Positions 27,272 through 36,132 of a DNA stretch of 64,000 bases are shown here, piece by piece. The DNA lies in assembly GCA_021738385.1 (NCBI GenBank), contig JAIPCF010000006.1, positions 1 to 64,000 of the forward strand, read 5' to 3'. Both the position numbers and the translations under genes were made by a program. The stretch comes from Sulfuritalea sp. Lineage in GTDB: Bacteria > Pseudomonadota > Gammaproteobacteria > Burkholderiales > Rhodocyclaceae. The notes below the pieces were generated by a model. That model searched no databases, had not been told where the DNA came from, and was given only the letters and a program-made list of their open reading frames with translations. Within the stretch, counting starts at the first letter, position 1; every line of letters begins with the position of its first letter.

Positions 27272-27511
27272 CTAGGTGGAGACGGTGATGATCTCTATGT
27301 GGTTTCGGTTAACGTCGATGAATGGCGCGACCAGAACCTGTCGTCCCGCGACGGCGGCTTCGTAGATTTCGGCGTCCATTACCGCGACGAACTCTCTGGA
27401 TTCCTGCATGAAGTCAGTGACGCGCGCACCAGGTAAAAGGTCGATATAGCCCTTGATGCGGAAGGTCCCCGTCAGGATCGTCACCTTGGTTTTGTTTTCA
27501 TGTGTGCTCAC
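27272..27511 (-). CDS. Small conserved-looking protein of unknown function
   Basis: Start taken at GTG 27511, because AGGAG lies ten bases before it and the conserved-looking region begins soon after (79 residues). The longer frame from 27601 lacks a ribosome site. It reads as a single small beta-rich domain: KVTILTGTFRIKGYIDLLPG, then EFVAVMDAEIYE and VLVAPFIDVNRNHIEII. Alternating hydrophobic residues suggest an Sm-like or OB-like barrel, but no family is recognised. It lies 44 bases upstream of the alcohol dehydrogenase on the same strand and may be co-transcribed. Confidence 0.65.
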   Translation of the reverse strand: MSTHENKTKVTILTGTFRIKGYIDLLPGARVTDFMQESREFVAVMDAEIYEAAVAGRQVLVAPFIDVNRNHIEIITVST

Positions 27512-27668
27512 GAGCCATTCTCCTCTGAATGAAATTGTTTCAACATGTTCCGCGTTCGGTTGTGTCAAACGCGGAACCCAAAGTTGTTTCCGTCGCGGCA
27601 AGCTCTTCCGTATTTCGATGATACAGCCATATTTCGGGTCGGCGAAGTGTTGTGTAGGGGCTCCAGAT

Positions 27669-28346
27669 TTACCTGCTTTCGGGATTTCCGATCAGCGGCA
27701 CGAAGGCTACCGGCAGCACGTGTTTCATTTCAAGCTGACCATCATTCTGCTTCGTGATGACCACCAGATTCTGCGCGGAATGCGGCTCGCCAACGGGTAT
27801 CACGAGACGCCCCCCCGGCTTGAGCTGCCCGACCAGCGCCGCGGGGATACGGCTTGCCGCCGCAGCCACCAGAATTGCGTCGTAAGGTCCATGCTGCGGC
27901 CAGCCCAGCCAGCCGTTGCCTACCTGAATTTCGACGTTGTCGTAGCCCAAACGCCGCAATCGTTCGTTTGCGTCCTTGGCGAGCGATTCGACGATCTCGA
28001 TCGTGTAAACCCGTTTCACCAATCTGGACAGAATAGCGGCCTGATATCCCGATCCGGTGCCGATTTCCAGCACGACATCGTCGGGTCCCGGCTGGATCAA
28101 GTCGGTCATCAGGGCCACGATGTAGGGTTGCGAGATGGTCTGGCCGTGGCCGATCGGCAGCGGGCGATTGGCATACGCGCCAAACTGGAGCTCGTCCGGC
28201 ACGAATCGGTGGCGCGGTACCTCGCGTAATGCGTTCATCACCCTCGGATCCAGCGCTTCGCGATCGGTGGCGAGACGCGTGGCCCGGGTCTCTTCGCGAA
28301 TTTCCTCGAGCAGAAGATCCATATCCTTGCTGATATCGTTGCTCAC
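27669..28346 (-). CDS. pcm: Protein-L-isoaspartate O-methyltransferase
   Basis: Repairs isoaspartyl residues by SAM-dependent methylation. The frame is open from 28418, but GTG 28346 has AAAGG before it and gives 225 residues, near the family length. ATG 28322 is a third choice. Motif I, VVLEIGTGSGYQAAIL, binds SAM. FVPDELQFGAYANRPLPIGHGQTISQPYIVALM is the family signature with the Ser/Thr-Ile-Ser-Gln loop. ILVAAAASRIP and KPGGRLVIPVG complete the fold. There is no surE or nlpD in the window, the usual partners. Confidence 0.93.
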   Translation of the reverse strand: MSNDISKDMDLLLEEIREETRATRLATDREALDPRVMNALREVPRHRFVPDELQFGAYANRPLPIGHGQTISQPYIVALMTDLIQPGPDDVVLEIGTGSGYQAAILSRLVKRVYTIEIVESLAKDANERLRRLGYDNVEIQVGNGWLGWPQHGPYDAILVAAAASRIPAALVGQLKPGGRLVIPVGEPHSAQNLVVITKQNDGQLEMKHVLPVAFVPLIGNPESR

Positions 28347-28680
28347 AAATTGCCTTTCCGCGACGGTACCCTGAACCACTGATTGCCTGAGCGCTGCAAC
28401 AATTTGCTCAGCTTGCACCGCGCGGGTCAGTTTGGTAAACCCGAAGAATTCAGGGGGATTATCGGCAGTGATTCATGCTTAAATGATTTTGCTCTATGAA
28501 AAAATCATCCGTGTTTCTGTGGGACTTGATGTTGGATCAAGGTGTTGGCTCAACTCAGATGAGCAGCGTTTTTGCATTGCGTACCGAGCGTACCGCGTGT
28601 TTCAAAAGTGAGTCAAATAGTGCAAACGCATGTCAATCGCTGGTTCATTTGATGAGAGTGAAATCAACAGGAGGAACAGG

Positions 28681-28827
28681 ATGAATAATTCATTTACTTT
28701 CCATGAACTTCGTTCCGCGATTCGCGCCTGGCGCCGCTACGGATTTTTCTCTCTCAACCCGAGAGAAGCAGAAATAATTGATTCCGTGTATTCACGGCTG
28801 GCCTTGCGGCCACTGCGCAGAACCTAG
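28681..28827 (+). CDS. Small basic protein, 48 residues, unknown
   Basis: Supported by a strong AGGAGG (28669-28674) six bases before ATG 28681. The peptide starts MNNSFTFHELRSAIRAWRRY and ends LALRPLRRT, with two likely helices and a net positive charge. It lies upstream of nothing on its strand and converges with the chemoreceptor gene. No family is recognised. The ribosome site is the only solid evidence. Confidence 0.5.
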   Translation: MNNSFTFHELRSAIRAWRRYGFFSLNPREAEIIDSVYSRLALRPLRRT

Positions 28828-28857
28828 AATAGCATCGGCCAGCGCCGAGTGAAGGTG

Positions 28858-29964
28858 CTAGTTCTCGAGCGTCTCCGCTTCACCCTGCAAGGCGAGATTC
28901 TCTAGCTCTTGCAATACCTGAACGCTGGCCTGCTCCATGGCATTGCCGCTGGCCACGGCTTCCAGGTAGCGCCCGGAACGGAAATGGTTGACGGCGTCGC
29001 GCCCGGCCACGTGTACCCGCTTGTGAGGCTCCTCGATCTTGCCGTAAGCCGCGAGTTTGGAGAAGCTGTCACGTCCATCGCCCTCGTAGTACCACTTGCC
29101 GAGCCGGCACACCGTGTGGCTGGAAAAGTCTTCTGCCGTTTTCGGCGAGAGTCCCATCAGCACTTTGTAGATTTCGAGCTTGTAGATCAGGTGATCGACC
29201 TTGGCAACTTCGACAAACGTGCGCAGCGCCGCGCCGCGGATGGTCGAGCGCGCTTTGTCCGACGTGGCGATCAGCGTTTGCATGGTTCCGGTGGCGACTT
29301 CGGCATCGCCTTCGAACGCCTTGGACTGCTCGGGTGAAACTTCCATCGCGGCAGTGGCATTTTTAGTCACCTCCTGGATGGTTGTGACCAAGGAAGAAAT
29401 GTCGGCCGTTGCACCCGAGGTGCGCTCGGCGAGTTTGCGTACTTCGTCGGCGACCACCGCGAAGCCGCGGCCTTGTTCGCCGGCTCGCGCCGCCTCGATC
29501 GCGGCGTTGAGCGCCAGCAAATTGGTCTGATCGGCGATTTCCTTGATCAGTCCGACAATGCCGCCGATCTTGGCCGCTTGGTCGCTGAGCTGACTGACGA
29601 TCTCGCTGACCTGTTGCGTATTGGTCGTCATGGCGCGGACGTTTTCACAAACGGTATTGACTGCCGCGAGGTTTTCAGAGGCCTGGGTGGATGCGCTGTC
29701 GGCCGACGCCGCTTCTGCCTTCATGGCATTCGCCAGTTGTGACAGGGACTGCTGCGAACCGCCTGCGGTTTCGGCAAAAACCATCAAGTTGTCAAACAGG
29801 CCGGAGTGAAAATCCAGCTGCACTTTCACGTTTGGGTCGGTGTCCTGCTGTGTTGCGCGTTCCTGCTGAATTTGGGCGCGCTCGCTGGCAATCGTCTTCT
29901 CCAGATCAAGCATTCGCTGCTTGAGTTCTGCGTTCTCTTGTTTGAGTCTTCCATTCCAGAACAT
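28858..29964 (-). CDS. Soluble chemoreceptor with C-terminal zinc-binding CZB domain
   Basis: Start at ATG 29964 (368 residues) is favoured by GGAGGGAGG directly upstream. A short N-terminal coiled coil (residues 8-45) is followed by a methyl-accepting signalling domain, with the hairpin tip [43 protein letters not shown] (about 150-195). No membrane helix is present, so the receptor is cytoplasmic. The C-terminal CZB domain (about 255-355) shows the Zn ligands in [20 protein letters not shown] and [12 protein letters not shown] receptors sense zinc, and through it redox or hypochlorous acid, which is family knowledge. The signalling arms are shorter than in classical receptors. Confidence 0.92.
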   Translation of the reverse strand: MFWNGRLKQENAELKQRMLDLEKTIASERAQIQQERATQQDTDPNVKVQLDFHSGLFDNLMVFAETAGGSQQSLSQLANAMKAEAASADSASTQASENLAAVNTVCENVRAMTTNTQQVSEIVSQLSDQAAKIGGIVGLIKEIADQTNLLALNAAIEAARAGEQGRGFAVVADEVRKLAERTSGATADISSLVTTIQEVTKNATAAMEVSPEQSKAFEGDAEVATGTMQTLIATSDKARSTIRGAALRTFVEVAKVDHLIYKLEIYKVLMGLSPKTAEDFSSHTVCRLGKWYYEGDGRDSFSKLAAYGKIEEPHKRVHVAGRDAVNHFRSGRYLEAVASGNAMEQASVQVLQELENLALQGEAETLEN

Positions 29965-30204
29965 GATGCCTCCCTCCATGGCGCTCGTTGTGCCTAGCCT
30001 GTATTTCGACCTTAAGATCTATATCTTTAGTATGTAGGATGCACAATAGCAGAGTGGCATGCAATGCGCTTGAGTGCGCTTTGTGCAATGAAGCGAGCGA
30101 GTTGCGGCCTGGCCCTCGCTCATCTGATCAGGGCGGATGGCAAATACGTTCGTATTCGATGGGGTGACCCCGGGCGGCGCCCGATGGCGGGTCTGGGGAG
30201 ATTG

Positions 30205-30227
30205 CCCCTTGCTTCCCGGGCAAGGGG
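30205..30227 (-). terminator. Hairpin downstream of the 2-oxoacid oxidoreductase operon
   Basis: CCCCTTGC (30205-30212) pairs with GCAAGGGG (30220-30227), four bases beyond the operon's last stop codon. No T-run follows, so it may act as an mRNA-stabilising hairpin and not as a true terminator. Confidence 0.4.
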
Positions 30228-30231
30228 GTGT

Positions 30232-31854
30232 TTAGATCTCCTCTGCTTCCATCTTGATGGCGCCACAGGGACATTCGGTGACGCACATGCCGCAACCCTT
30301 GCAATAGTCGTAGTTGAACTCGAAGCGCTTGCCAGGGCCAAGTTTGATCACTGCATTGTCCGGGCAGACGCCATAGCAGTTGTCGCACTCGAAGCAGTTG
30401 CCGCAGGACAGGCAGCGCCTGGCTTCGAACAGTGCGTTGGTTTCGTCGAGCCCACCCTGAACTTCATCAAAGGTGGATTGGCGGCGGATGATGTCGAGCA
30501 TGGGCCGCACAGTTTTTGGCGCGTCGGCGTAGTACCAGGTATTGAGCCGCTCAAAATGCGCCAGCTCATGCTTGGGTGGCGCCTGATAGCTGGATGCCTT
30601 AAGCCATGCATCTATATTGCGGGCGGCTTTCTTGCCATGACCGATGGCGACAGTGACGTTGCGTTCGGCGGGAACCATGTCGCCACCCGCGAAGATGCCC
30701 GGGTGGCCGGTCATCATGTTGGGGTCGACCTTGACGACGCCGTCGTTGACTTCCAGTCCGGGGACGTCGTTCAACAAAGCCAGATCGACATCCTGTCCAA
30801 GCGCCAGCACCACCGAGTCGGCGTCCATGGTCTCGAATTCACCCGTGGGTTGCGGAAAGCCTTTGTCGTCTAGCGCCATTTTCTCGATGGTGATAGAGCT
30901 TTCGCCGGCCTGCTTGATGGTCGACAGCCACTTGACCATGATGCCTTCTTGCAATGCTTCCTCGATTTCAAAATCGTGGGCGGGTGCCTTTTCACGCGTT
31001 CGGCGATAAACGATGATGGGCTCGGCTCCCATGCGCTTTGCGGTGCGGGCGACGTCAATCGCTGTATTGCCACCGCCATAAACGATTACGCGACGGCCGA
31101 GCATGGGTTTGTCCTGGCCTTCCATGCTGCGCAGCACTGAGATCGCATCGACAATTTTTGCTGCGTCACCGGCCGGGATCATGGCACGCTTGCCGATGTG
31201 AGCGCCTACGGCGAGAAACGCCGCGTCGAATTTTCCTGCCTTCATGCTGGCAAGAATGTTGTCGACTTTAGAATTCAGCTTGACCTCGACACCGAGATCG
31301 ACGACGCGCTGCATTTCCGCGTCGAGTACTTCGCGCGGCAGGCGATACTTTGGGATACCGAAACGCATCATGCCGCCCATGAAGGGCCCGGCGTCATGCA
31401 CCGTGACGCGATGACCGAGTCGACGCAAGTGATAGGCAGCTGACATGCCCGAGGGACCGGCACCCACGATCAGCACGTGCTTGCCGGTATCGGCCTCGGG
31501 CGGCGCCAGTTTCCAGCCTTGTTTGATCGCTTCATCGCCGAGAAAACGCTCCACCGAGTTGATACCCACCGGGGCATCCAGCTTGGCGCGATTGCAGACG
31601 TCTTCGCAACTGTGATAGCAGACGCGGCCCATGGTGGCGGGAAAGGGGTTGTCTTTGGTCAGGTGTCGCCAGGCTTTTTCGTAGTTGCCGGATTCGGCAT
31701 GAAACAGCCACCCCTGTATGTCTTCGCCGGCTGGGCACTGATTGTTGCAAGGGGGCAGTCGGTCGAGATACACCGGGCGCGAGGTGCGCCAGGAACCGGT
31801 GTGATTGGCCAGCGACGAGCCCGGATTGAGAGTAATTGCAAATGGCTTGTCCAT
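30232..31854 (-). CDS. NAD(P)H-binding, ferredoxin-fused subunit of 2-oxoacid oxidoreductase (PadH/GltD-like)
   Basis: Taken from ATG 31854 (540 residues), one base after the beta-subunit stop. The N-terminal Cys motif PPCNNQCPAGEDIQGW resembles the Fe-S entry domain of GltD-type proteins. FAD binding is at HVLIVGAGPSGMSAAYHL and NAD(P) binding at RVIVYGGGNTAIDVA. IFAGGDMVPAERNVTVAIGHG closes the flavin site. The C-terminus (about 480-540) is a double ferredoxin: CLSCGNCFECDNCYGVCP and CKGCGMCVTECP. In phenylglyoxylate:NAD+ oxidoreductase (Pad), a related subunit passes electrons to NAD+. Here the ferredoxin part may replace a separate delta subunit. It is the last gene of the gamma-alpha-beta-this operon. 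Confidence 0.85.
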   Translation of the reverse strand: MDKPFAITLNPGSSLANHTGSWRTSRPVYLDRLPPCNNQCPAGEDIQGWLFHAESGNYEKAWRHLTKDNPFPATMGRVCYHSCEDVCNRAKLDAPVGINSVERFLGDEAIKQGWKLAPPEADTGKHVLIVGAGPSGMSAAYHLRRLGHRVTVHDAGPFMGGMMRFGIPKYRLPREVLDAEMQRVVDLGVEVKLNSKVDNILASMKAGKFDAAFLAVGAHIGKRAMIPAGDAAKIVDAISVLRSMEGQDKPMLGRRVIVYGGGNTAIDVARTAKRMGAEPIIVYRRTREKAPAHDFEIEEALQEGIMVKWLSTIKQAGESSITIEKMALDDKGFPQPTGEFETMDADSVVLALGQDVDLALLNDVPGLEVNDGVVKVDPNMMTGHPGIFAGGDMVPAERNVTVAIGHGKKAARNIDAWLKASSYQAPPKHELAHFERLNTWYYADAPKTVRPMLDIIRRQSTFDEVQGGLDETNALFEARRCLSCGNCFECDNCYGVCPDNAVIKLGPGKRFEFNYDYCKGCGMCVTECPCGAIKMEAEEI

Positions 31855-31855
31855 G

Positions 31856-32869
31856 TCAGCGCGTCTCCGTTTCCAGCAATCCGTACCTGCGTATATTTTT
31901 GTCTGCCTGCGCCTGAATCCTTGCAATGGTTTCGACCGCCGGATTTTTGCCAAACAGGTGAGCAAAGCGCTTTTGCGGACGCAAATAGTCCTCGACCGGG
32001 AGCGGGCGCCGTATCGCCAGCGCCGACTTTACTTCGCCATGCTCGGCTTCGAATACCGGGAAAATACCGGTTTCCTTGGCGAGGCGGGCGATGCGAATGG
32101 TGTCGTGCGAGGCGGTTCCCCAGCCCAGCGGGCAGGGCACCAGAATATGAATATAGCGCGCACCACGCATGCCCATCGCCCGCGTTACCTTGTACTCCAG
32201 ATCACGCAAATCAGCCACAGTTGCGGTAGCGACGTAAGGGATTTCATGCGCCATGGCAATGGCCGGGACGAACTTGCCCTGGCCGAACGGGTTGCCCGGC
32301 TCGGGTCCGAGCGGCATGGTGGTTGCCGTGCGTGCTGACGAGGGGGTCGCCGAACTGCGCTGTACGCCGGTGTTCATGTAACCGCCGTTGTCGTAGCAGA
32401 TGTAGAGCACGTCGTCGTTGCGCTCGAACATGCCGGACAGGCAGCCAAATCCAATATCGGTGGTACCGCCGTCACCGCCTTGCGCTACCACGCGCGTGTC
32501 GCCTCCCTGGCCTTTTTGCTTCTTGATCTTGATCGCGGCGGCAATGCCGGTGGCTACGGCCGCAGCGTTGCCGAACAGGGAATGAATCCAGGGAATCTGC
32601 CAGGAGGTTTCCGGGTACGGCGTGGAGAAAACTTCCAGGCAGCCGGTGGCGTTGGCAGCAATCAGTTGGTTTTTGCTGGCGATCATTGCTGCGTCAATGG
32701 CGTAACGCGCACCGAGCGCCTCGCCGCAGCCCTGGCAGGCACGATGGCCGGAATTCAGCGAGTTGGTTCGTTGCATGTTGGCTTGCACGCTGCGATCTTC
32801 CGGCGCCAGCAAGCGGTTGCCGACGGTAAAGGTGCCGGTCTGGTAGAAGCTGATGGGTTGTAGCGACAT
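31856..32869 (-). CDS. 2-oxoacid:acceptor oxidoreductase beta (TPP-binding) subunit
   Basis: A 337-residue TPP-binding subunit of the PFOR/Pad family. GHRACQGCGEALGARY (Fe-S Cys pair), NATGCLEVFSTPYP, the TPP/Mg motif GGDGGTTDIGFGCL, and YDNGGYMNTGVQRS are all present. It binds TPP and a 4Fe-4S cluster and performs decarboxylation. The DNA for KSALAIRR (32007-32030) is a strong copy of the dispersed repeat, inserted or evolved without shifting the frame. The substrate may be phenylglyoxylate, pyruvate or another 2-oxoacid, and sequence alone does not decide. Confidence 0.9.
   Translation of the reverse strand: MSLQPISFYQTGTFTVGNRLLAPEDRSVQANMQRTNSLNSGHRACQGCGEALGARYAIDAAMIASKNQLIAANATGCLEVFSTPYPETSWQIPWIHSLFGNAAAVATGIAAAIKIKKQKGQGGDTRVVAQGGDGGTTDIGFGCLSGMFERNDDVLYICYDNGGYMNTGVQRSSATPSSARTATTMPLGPEPGNPFGQGKFVPAIAMAHEIPYVATATVADLRDLEYKVTRAMGMRGARYIHILVPCPLGWGTASHDTIRIARLAKETGIFPVFEAEHGEVKSALAIRRPLPVEDYLRPQKRFAHLFGKNPAVETIARIQAQADKNIRRYGLLETETR
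32007..32030 (-). repeat. Dispersed 26-bp repeat, copy G (inside the beta-subunit gene)
   Basis: Minus-strand reading AAAGTCGGCGCTGG then CGATACGGCG, a full consensus match over 24 bases. Encodes K-S-A-L-A-I-R-R in the coding direction. Confidence 0.82.
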
Positions 32870-32880
32870 TGTGGCGGCTC

Positions 32881-34134
32881 CTAGGCGATTTTCGAAGCGA
32901 CGGTGCCGAGGTCGCGCAGCATGGCTTCCGCCGCAGGGCCCGAGCGTCGGGTCTGCTTTTCGCGTTCAAGCTGCCGGTTGACGACTTTCCAGTCGAGATC
33001 GAGGAAGGTGACCAGTTCAAGTTCGTCGCGGCCTGCCTTTTCGAAGAGCGTGGCGAGCGATTTTTTAGTAATTGCGCGTCCACCCAGGCCGGCCACCACG
33101 GTGTAGCCCTTGAGTCCCATTCCGGTGACAGCCATGCGCACATCGGTCGCGACAATACCGCCGCTACCGACGGCAAGGCTCTTTTCCAGAACCAGGAAGC
33201 GTTTGCAGTTTTTCAACGCAGCGGCGACGGCGACGAGCGGGAAGGGTCGGAATGAAGTGATGCCCAGCACGCCAATCTTGTGTCCCGCCTCGCGCATGTC
33301 ATCCACGGTGTCCTTGATGGTGCCCAGCACCGAACCCATGGCTATCACTATGGTTTCCGCATCGTCGGCTTTGTAGGTATGCGTCAGCCCACCGGTATCG
33401 CGGCCAAAGACTTTCTTGAATTCATCCGCCAGTTGCGGAATGCGTTCCAGCGCCTGCATTTGTTTGGCATGAGCCAGATAGCGTACTTCCATGAAGGCTT
33501 CGGGCCCGACCATGGCGCCGATCGACACCGGTTCGGCGGGGTCGAGTACCTGTCGTGGTTCGTACGGCGGCAGAAAATCGTCGACCTGCGCCTGCGTCGG
33601 TATGTCGGCACGCTCGTAGGCATGGGTGAGGATGAAGCCGTCCATGCACACCATCACCGGTAGTGAAAGCTCTTCGGCCAGTTTGAAGGCCTGGATGTGC
33701 AGATCGAGCGCTTCCTGATTGGTTTCGGCAAAGAGTTGTATCCAGCCGCAATCGCGTTGTGACAGTGAATCTGAGTGATCATTCCAGATATTGATCGGTG
33801 CGCCGATGGCGCGGTTGGCCACGGTCATTACAATCGGCAGGCCCAAACCAGACGCGTTGTAAACCGCTTCGACCATGAACAGCAAGCCTTGCGACGCGGT
33901 CGCCGTATAGGTTCGTGCGCCCGCGGCAGACGAGCCGATGGCCACCGACATCGCGGCAAATTCGGATTCGACATTGATGAATTCGCAATCCTTCAGTTCG
34001 CCCGACTTGACCATCTCCCCCAGGCCTTCAACGATGTGGGTCTGCGGCGAGATGGGGTAGGCGCAAATCACTTCGGGCCGGCAGAGTGCAACGGCCTCTG
34101 CAACGGCATGGGAACCTTCACACTGTTTAAGCAT
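32881..34134 (-). CDS. 2-oxoacid:acceptor oxidoreductase alpha subunit
   Basis: Taken from ATG 34134 (417 residues), where family homology begins (MLKQCEGSHAVAEAVALCRP). Features are CAYPISPQTHIVEGL (pyrimidine-domain start), EFAAMSVAIGSSAAGARTYTATASQGLLFM, and ANRAIGAPINIWNDHSDSLSQRD, all characteristic of PorA/PadG-type alpha subunits. It overlaps the end of the gamma-subunit gene by eight bases and is followed by beta after 11 bases. It forms the TPP-holding heterodimer with beta and binds the oxoacid and CoA. Confidence 0.9.
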   Translation of the reverse strand: MLKQCEGSHAVAEAVALCRPEVICAYPISPQTHIVEGLGEMVKSGELKDCEFINVESEFAAMSVAIGSSAAGARTYTATASQGLLFMVEAVYNASGLGLPIVMTVANRAIGAPINIWNDHSDSLSQRDCGWIQLFAETNQEALDLHIQAFKLAEELSLPVMVCMDGFILTHAYERADIPTQAQVDDFLPPYEPRQVLDPAEPVSIGAMVGPEAFMEVRYLAHAKQMQALERIPQLADEFKKVFGRDTGGLTHTYKADDAETIVIAMGSVLGTIKDTVDDMREAGHKIGVLGITSFRPFPLVAVAAALKNCKRFLVLEKSLAVGSGGIVATDVRMAVTGMGLKGYTVVAGLGGRAITKKSLATLFEKAGRDELELVTFLDLDWKVVNRQLEREKQTRRSGPAAEAMLRDLGTVASKIA

Positions 34135-34723
34135 TGGCGGCCTCCTGGCGACGCGCTTCTTCCATTTCAGCGCGCACAATATCGTAAGCCTCGGAGGCCC
34201 CCGCGATATTTCCGGCGGCGACTTTTTCCGAGAATTTGGCGTTGATCGCCTTGATCACCGATTCGAGGCGAATGACTCCGGACACGGCAGCGAAACCACC
34301 CAGCAAAGGCACGTTGGGCATCGGGCGGCCAACGTGTTTCCTGCTCAGGTCGGTGGCGGCAACAGTGCATAGGCGTTCATGCGGCCAGTCACGAACGTAG
34401 TCGCCGAGCCCCAGCTCTTCAAAGCTCTTGTTGGTATTGATCAGGATGTAGCCGCCTTTCTTCAAGCCGGCGAAGACGTCGACCTGATGCAGCAGGGTCG
34501 GGTCTTGAATGATCAATGCATCGGGCTCCATGATGGGCTCGCGCAGCCGGATTTCCTGATCGGCGATTCGGCAAAAAGCCACCACCGGTGCGCCGGTGCG
34601 CTCGGAGCCGAAACTGGGGAAAGCTTGCGCGTGACGACCCTCCTCGAACGCTGCAATCGAAAGCATCTCAGCAGCTGTCACAACACCTTGGCCGCCGCGG
34701 CCGTGGATACGAACCTGGAACAT
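34127..34723 (-). CDS. 2-oxoacid:acceptor oxidoreductase gamma subunit
   Basis: A 198-residue gamma subunit, first gene of the operon. It starts with FQVRIHGRGGQGVVTAAEML (CoA/nucleotide loop) and has FPSFGSERTGAPVVAFCRI, the family signature. GGFAAVSGVI is the conserved late loop. The upstream gap of 180 bases to divergent aroG holds the promoter. Order gamma-alpha-beta-(NAD subunit) resembles pad (padEFGHI) but lacks a separate delta ferredoxin gene. Together with iorAB the cell can oxidise several 2-oxoacids without oxygen. Confidence 0.9.
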   Translation of the reverse strand: MFQVRIHGRGGQGVVTAAEMLSIAAFEEGRHAQAFPSFGSERTGAPVVAFCRIADQEIRLREPIMEPDALIIQDPTLLHQVDVFAGLKKGGYILINTNKSFEELGLGDYVRDWPHERLCTVAATDLSRKHVGRPMPNVPLLGGFAAVSGVIRLESVIKAINAKFSEKVAAGNIAGASEAYDIVRAEMEEARRQEAANA

Positions 34724-34903
34724 GATTTCTCCCTCGTTTTGCCCTGCAAGAGAATATCAGAGGACAGAAGTTGAAAGGATGCCCCTACAACGTTTCACAG
34801 GTTTTGCGCTGCGTCAATAAAGTGTTCAGCTAAAGTGTTCAGTCTTTCGCCCGCACTGCCTGTAACGGTAGAATTGCCCCTTTACCCGCGATCAGGCTGA
34901 AGA

Positions 34904-35971
34904 ATGAAGCACATCACCGATGACGTCCGCATCCGAGAGATCAAGGAACTTTCACCTCCCGCCCATCTTTCGCGCGAGTTTCCAACTACCGATGCGGCTG
35001 CAGAAACGACTTTTCAGGCGCGGCAGGCGGTGCACCGGGTACTGCATGGCGCCGATGACAGAGTGGTGGTTGTGGTTGGTCCCTGCTCGATTCACGATTA
35101 TGCAGCGGCCATCGAATATGCTCAAAAACTCCGCCAGGAAGCGGATCGTTTTTCAGCCGATCTGCTGATTCTGATGCGGGTGTATTTCGAAAAGCCGCGA
35201 ACCACAGTGGGCTGGAAGGGACTGATCAATGATCCGCGCATGGACGGCAGTTTCAAAATCAACGAGGGTCTGCGTCTGGCGCGCAAGCTGCTGTGGGAGG
35301 TCAATGAGCTCGGCTTGCCTTGCGCTACGGAATTCCTCGATACCATCACGCCGCAATACACCGCCGATCTGATCAGTTGGGGCGCCATCGGCGCACGAAC
35401 CACTGAGTCGCAAGTGCATCGAGAATTGGCATCAGGCCTGTCGTGTCCGGTGGGTTTCAAGAACGGTACCGATGGCAACATGCGTATCGCAGTCGATGCG
35501 ATCAAGGCGGCGGCAAGCCCGCATCATTTTTTGTCGGTGACCAAGGCCGGTCATTCCGCGATCGTTTCCACCAATGGCAACGAGGATTGCCACGTGATTC
35601 TGCGTGGCGGCAAAACGACAAATTACGAGGCAGCGGGAGTAGAAACCGCTTGCGCCGAACTTGGCAAAGCCGGTCTCGCGGCGCGGGTCATGGTGGATTT
35701 TTCGCACGCCAACAGCAGTAAGCAGTTCAAACGCCAGATTGATGTTGCCAAGGATGTCGCAGCGCAACTGGGTGCCGGAGAAGAACGCATTTTCGGCGTC
35801 ATGATCGAATCTCACCTCAAGGAAGGCCGGCAGGATCTGGTGCCGGGCAAACCCATCGAGTACGGCGTCTCGGTGACTGATGCCTGTTTGGGCTGGAAAG
35901 ACACGCTGCTCGTGCTGGACATACTCTCCAAGGCCGTGCAGGCGCGTCGCCTGACACTGGCCGAGCGCTAG
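34904..35971 (+). CDS. aroG: 3-deoxy-7-phosphoheptulonate synthase, class I
   Basis: A 355-residue DAHP synthase that condenses PEP and erythrose 4-phosphate as the first step of the shikimate pathway. Conserved parts are VVGPCSIHD (metal and PEP loop), MRVYFEKPRTTVGWKGLINDP, GARTTESQVHRELASGLSCPVGFKNGTDG, HFLSVTKAGH, RGGKTTNYE, MVDFSHANSSKQ and MIESHLKEGRQ. It belongs to the AroG/F/H feedback-controlled type by length. Which aromatic amino acid inhibits it cannot be told safely here. It is divergent from the oxidoreductase operon. Confidence 0.96.
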   Translation: MKHITDDVRIREIKELSPPAHLSREFPTTDAAAETTFQARQAVHRVLHGADDRVVVVVGPCSIHDYAAAIEYAQKLRQEADRFSADLLILMRVYFEKPRTTVGWKGLINDPRMDGSFKINEGLRLARKLLWEVNELGLPCATEFLDTITPQYTADLISWGAIGARTTESQVHRELASGLSCPVGFKNGTDGNMRIAVDAIKAAASPHHFLSVTKAGHSAIVSTNGNEDCHVILRGGKTTNYEAAGVETACAELGKAGLAARVMVDFSHANSSKQFKRQIDVAKDVAAQLGAGEERIFGVMIESHLKEGRQDLVPGKPIEYGVSVTDACLGWKDTLLVLDILSKAVQARRLTLAER

Positions 35972-36132
35972 GCGGGCATAACTCAAGTTGTCGGAGGTCG
36001 TGAGCAAAATCCAATTCTTTAACCATCTGGGACACGGGGAACTCGGGGCACGACAAAGCTCTTGTTTTTCCCCGCGCCCCCCGTGTTTACCGTGATAAAT
36101 GCTTTTCCGGCTATGCCGGTTTTAGGAATGCC

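Noticed and set aside
30232-34723. Naming the operon padEGIH outright
   Set aside because: Sequence likeness by eye cannot separate phenylglyoxylate from pyruvate or other 2-oxoacid enzymes, and no other pad gene is present.
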